NCBI GenBank assembly: GCA_021209875.1
Contig: JAGYVD010000006.1
Coordinates: 868,001-932,000, forward strand
From: Rosellinia necatrix
Lineage: Eukaryota > Ascomycota > Sordariomycetes > Xylariales > Xylariaceae
Direction of reading: 5' to 3'
DNA: 64,000 nt
Each line of letters starts with the position of its first letter. The stretch's first letter is position 1. The notes below the pieces were generated by a model. The model was not told the origin of the DNA and made no database searches. It saw only the letters and a program-made list of their open reading frames with translations. Shown piece after piece: positions 61,469-64,000 of this stretch. The position numbers were made by a program, and so were the translations under genes.

Positions 61469-62770
61469 TTATCCTTTCTCCCTAAGACGTGCCAGTGCAG
61501 CCGCAACCCCGGCGCTCAGCTCGTTGGCCTTGTGGGCGGAACTACTCGAAGCTGTTCCGAACGATCGCATTTTCTCTTCGACCGCTGTTTTTTTGGACTC
61601 TTCGATGGCTGTCGCTAACATGGCTTCCTCTTCCTCGTCCATATGAACATCTGGAGAACCAGGTACGTTCGGCGCGGTGGATTTCTCGCGATGCGGCCGA
61701 GGTTGTGGTTGCGGTGTTTCGCTAGCGCTTTCTCGCGATGTACTTGAGGCTAAACTAGGCATATCTCTGAAAGGAACTCGACCTAACGGCATCGCCTGGT
61801 CTAATACTGTACTCTTCTCGCTGGAGACATGCCGCCTCTTAGCCTGCTGAACTCGGAAGGGTTCCTCGACAACACTACACCATCTCTTGACCTTCTTTTC
61901 TCCCCAGCCACCGATGATGGCGACTTGCTCGGGATCAGCGTTGACGGCGTTCTTGATACTGCCGAATGAGCTGACGAGCGAGATGGCGTCCGCTTTGTTG
62001 ATGCCTCTGGGCACGGTAACGAACTCGGCCAGTTTCTCGGCGTAGCCGGTTGCCTGCTGGCCCTTGATGGCGCTAAAACTAGCATGCTCGTAGGATTTGT
62101 AAAGCTCGAGATATCTCGCGGCCTCGGCAGCAGACCAGCACAGTATAACGGTGACGTTGTTGACAAGTGATGTCTTGGATAGCTCGCGCAACGAGTCCTC
62201 GTGGTTGGGGATATCAACCATGGTCAACAAGATACGCAGATTGTATTTGCCTTGCAGGTTGCGGATTCGCGTATAGATGTATTCGGGATGGAGCCGATGG
62301 TATTTGAGGCTGAGAAATAGGGCGCATGATGTCAGCCCCAGGCCATAATCGGCCGGTATGTCACTGTATTCCCATGGTACAGTCCGTAGGGCGGCAAGCA
62401 CGGGGTTGCCCTTCTGGCGCGGCGAGACGAGGATGGAAGAGCCGGAAGATCGCTGTGGTAGGGCTTGCGGCGTCGGCTGGACGATCTTGGAGGCGGATGC
62501 GCTGGGGGGCGGAGGGCGCTTGTCCAGGCGTTGGGGAGTCGGCTGTTGTATTCTCTGAGGCTGAGGCTGTATCGTCTGGGGATGTATCGTCTGGGGATGT
62601 GTCGTCTGAGGAACTGGTCGTTGTGCGTGACTGGTCGACAGCTGTGGCCGTGATTGGGATTGGGATTGGGGTTGAGATTGGGGTTGAGATTGGCCTGGGG
62701 CGTTCACAGGAGCTGAGGATGCGAGCGCAGAGAGAAAGTCCGCGTCTGCACCGAAGTCGTCGTCATCCAT
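61469..62770 (-). CDS. RAD10: RAD10/ERCC1/Swi10 excision-repair nuclease subunit
   Basis: Single exon, 433 residues. The first 110 residues are disordered and rich in Gln/Pro/Ser. The ERCC1 central domain spans about 112-235: SILVSPRQKGNPVLAALR, VPWEYSDIPADYGLG, LFLSLKYHRLHPEYIYTRI, LLTMVDIPNHEDSLRELSK and LILCWS-like VILCWSAAEAARYLE. The nuclease-like fold lacks catalytic acids, as expected for this subunit. A helix-hairpin-helix pair at about 245-302 (PRGINKADAISLVSSFGS, then IGGWGEKKVKRW) mediates binding to Rad1/XPF. The complex cuts 5' of lesions in nucleotide excision repair and trims flaps in recombination. The start MDDDDFG was chosen; an upstream in-frame ATG (62872) would add 34 residues unlike the family. 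The C-terminal tail is longer than in yeast. Confidence 0.95.
   Translation of the reverse strand: MDDDDFGADADFLSALASSAPVNAPGQSQPQSQPQSQSQSRPQLSTSHAQRPVPQTTHPQTIHPQTIQPQPQRIQQPTPQRLDKRPPPPSASASKIVQPTPQALPQRSSGSSILVSPRQKGNPVLAALRTVPWEYSDIPADYGLGLTSCALFLSLKYHRLHPEYIYTRIRNLQGKYNLRILLTMVDIPNHEDSLRELSKTSLVNNVTVILCWSAAEAARYLELYKSYEHASFSAIKGQQATGYAEKLAEFVTVPRGINKADAISLVSSFGSIKNAVNADPEQVAIIGGWGEKKVKRWCSVVEEPFRVQQAKRRHVSSEKSTVLDQAMPLGRVPFRDMPSLASSTSRESASETPQPQPRPHREKSTAPNVPGSPDVHMDEEEEAMLATAIEESKKTAVEEKMRSFGTASSSSAHKANELSAGVAAALARLREKG
62595..62700. repeat. Gln/Pro/Ser-coding short repeats in RAD10
   Basis: GGGATTGGGATTGG and TGAGATTGGGGT units on the plus strand correspond to SQPQSQPQSQ on the coding strand. 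Further units at 62560-62600 (CGTCTGGGGATGT) encode PQTIHPQTI. Both lie in the disordered N terminus. Confidence 0.8.
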
Positions 62771-63415
62771 TGGCAAGGCGCCCGTTTGGAAGAAATAGGT
62801 GGGCGGCGGAGAACGAGAAGTGGTGACTATCTGTCTAGGTGGTGAACATGCCTTGGGTAAGTGTAGGTACATACCTACCTAGGTAAGTACAGTGGGTTAT
62901 AGGTGCCTTAGCTACCTAGGTAGGTACCTAGGTACGAGGTTAGACGCAGGCCGTGGACTGCACAGGTGGGTTTATAGCTGTGGCTTGGGCACCCTCATCA
63001 AAGGTCCCAGGATCTGTGGCTGCGCGTGGGTAAGTGCGCCATGGGTACCTACAAGTACCCTAGCCTGCCTAAGGTATGCTGAAACAACCTTGGACCCCCG
63101 TGGTCAGTTGGTTGGTGACAATGGTAATACCAAGAGACACATATCTGTTCCGTTTCCATTTTCCCATTTTCCCATTTCCCCATTTTCCGGATGGAAACTC
63201 CAAGGGTTTCGCTAACAGCTGGCTGTTAAGGGCCTTGAATTTTCATCGTGCAGGTCAAACGGCCTGCAGTCTTTGGTTGGGATCACATCTTGGTCGTCTA
63301 TCTATCATGTGTGATTATTGCCACCAACCCAACGCAACTTCAAGTCTACTCTCACATAATCGCATAATCACATAATCACATAATCGAGCAGCCTCTGCCG
63401 CAGAACCTCGTCGCT
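62771..63415. promoter_or_regulatory. Divergent promoter of RAD10 and membrane-protein gene
   Basis: 645 bp between two divergent start codons. A dense cluster of ACCTACCT/TAGGTAGG words, several arranged as inverted pairs around CTAGG, lies at 62868-62940. A CCCATTTTCCCATTT direct repeat follows at 63155-63185, and CACATAATCGCATAATCA units at 63353-63384 come just before the right-hand start codon. Confidence 0.5.
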
Positions 63416-64000
63416 ATGGCGCCGAAGAAACAGGTCTCGAAAAGGAGAGACCCTCCCGTCGGCCAGAGCCCGCCGGAAACAAAACAAGATTTTGAGAATG
63501 AGCTCAAGGCCCTGGCCGGCCAGGCCAAGAATGAAACTTGGTCCCGATGGGCTGCACAGCAAACCGCTGTCTACGGCCAGGCGGCCGCCCTGATCGTACT
63601 CACAGCCGTCTATTCCAATGTCTCCGTCTTAACCTTGTCGCCGGTCTACGGCCAGATCGCCGCCGACAGATTGCACCAATATGTTGTGTGGGTGGGATTA
63701 TTCGTGGGCTGGGCCGGCAATCTGGCTTTGCGCCGAGCACTGTCTGTCAAGACCATCGCCTTACTACCCTTGATCGCCTTGCAAATCCCCATGTTGCAAT
63801 CCTACCTCTTCTCTCTGAGCAACGCCCTGGGAGCCCAGTATGGCCCCGCCATCACAGAGGCATTAACTCTCTTTCCCCTCATTGCTGTCAGCACATCATG
63901 CATAGCAGACATTCTAGACCAGGCCGACTTGAGCGGGTTGCCGAGCTCTATTGCGAGTCCGGCCCCTGGCCTGATTTCATATGTGATATTCCGATACTCC
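63416..64000 (+). CDS. Multi-span membrane protein, 5' part (possibly spermidine-synthase-like)
   Basis: The frame is open for 195 codons and runs off the window edge, so the gene is partial at its 3' end. Residues 1-45 are charged (MAPKKQVSKRRDPPV, then FENELKALAGQAKNETWSR). At least four hydrophobic segments follow: near 50-72, 85-103, 110-128 and 142-165. Between them lies LSPVYGQIAADRLHQYVVWVG and after them a conserved-looking DLSGLPSSI. From memory of the family this resembles the fungal proteins with an N-terminal membrane domain and a C-terminal spermine/spermidine-synthase-type methyltransferase fold. The catalytic half is outside the window, so this identification is tentative. It shares a divergent promoter with RAD10. 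Confidence 0.7.
   Translation, partial: MAPKKQVSKRRDPPVGQSPPETKQDFENELKALAGQAKNETWSRWAAQQTAVYGQAAALIVLTAVYSNVSVLTLSPVYGQIAADRLHQYVVWVGLFVGWAGNLALRRALSVKTIALLPLIALQIPMLQSYLFSLSNALGAQYGPAITEALTLFPLIAVSTSCIADILDQADLSGLPSSIASPAPGLISYVIFRYS

Noticed and set aside
62771..62872. 34-residue N-terminal extension of RAD10
   Set aside because: The extension does not resemble the family; MDDDDFG is the usual kind of start.
1..64000. CRISPR arrays, bacterial operons or phage genes
   Set aside because: The tandem repeats found are microsatellites and minisatellites without spacers, and spliced eukaryotic genes occur throughout.

Overview
The window looks like nuclear DNA of a filamentous ascomycete (Pezizomycotina, most likely Sordariomycetes). 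The basis is protein-coding genes broken by short GT-AG introns (46-138 bp in most cases, with CTAAC-like branch sites), fungal-type orthologues (KHA1, CAF40, KIN1, MED13, ENP2, mitochondrial bL33, RAD10, a secreted GH47 mannosidase), a LaeA-like methyltransferase, and intergenic DNA full of TACCTACC/TAGGTAGG words and microsatellites. I rebuilt exon structures by reading frame continuity and family similarity; no search or alignment could be run.

Layout. 1-7.1 kb: no convincing gene, many simple repeats. 7.1-10.3 kb (-): KHA1-type K+/H+ antiporter, four exons. 10.3-17.8 kb: gene-poor stretch holding a broken coding relic (about 13.6-14.0 kb) and dense CA/TA microsatellites. 17.85-19.16 kb (+): six-exon LaeA-like methyltransferase. 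20.8-21.5 kb (+): secreted protein with two identical-spacing six-cysteine repeats. 23.2-24.4 kb (-): CAF40/RCD1 of the CCR4-NOT complex. 26.4-30.0 kb (-): KIN1/PAR-1 family kinase with a His/Gln-rich N terminus. 30.0-35.2 kb: no gene seen. 35.2-39.8 kb (-): MED13, divergent from ENP2 (40.8-43.0 kb, +). 43.1-43.7 kb (-): small single-span membrane protein, convergent with ENP2. 46.0-49.9 kb (+): long coiled-coil protein of unknown function. 50.5-51.0 kb (-): a tiny three-exon gene for mitochondrial ribosomal protein bL33m. 52.05-52.99 kb (+): FMN-binding split-barrel protein. 53-57 kb: AT-rich DNA with two identical, inverted tRNA-Ser(GCT) genes. 57.0-58.7 kb (-): secreted GH47 alpha-1,2-mannosidase. 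61.5-62.8 kb (-): RAD10/ERCC1. 63.4 kb to the edge (+): 5' part of a multi-span membrane protein, perhaps of the fungal spermidine-synthase-like family.

The conserved genes serve unrelated housekeeping tasks (ion transport, mRNA decay, polarity, transcription, ribosome biogenesis, mitochondrial translation, DNA repair). I see no metabolic cluster and no clearly new multi-gene system. The most lineage-specific part is 10.3-23.2 kb, where the methyltransferase, the cysteine-repeat secreted protein and a pseudogene relic sit in gene-poor DNA. Best candidates for follow-up are the tandem six-cysteine secreted protein, the coiled-coil protein (architecture like a synaptonemal-complex or spindle-pole scaffold) and the inverted tRNA pair next to a perfect T17/A18 palindrome.
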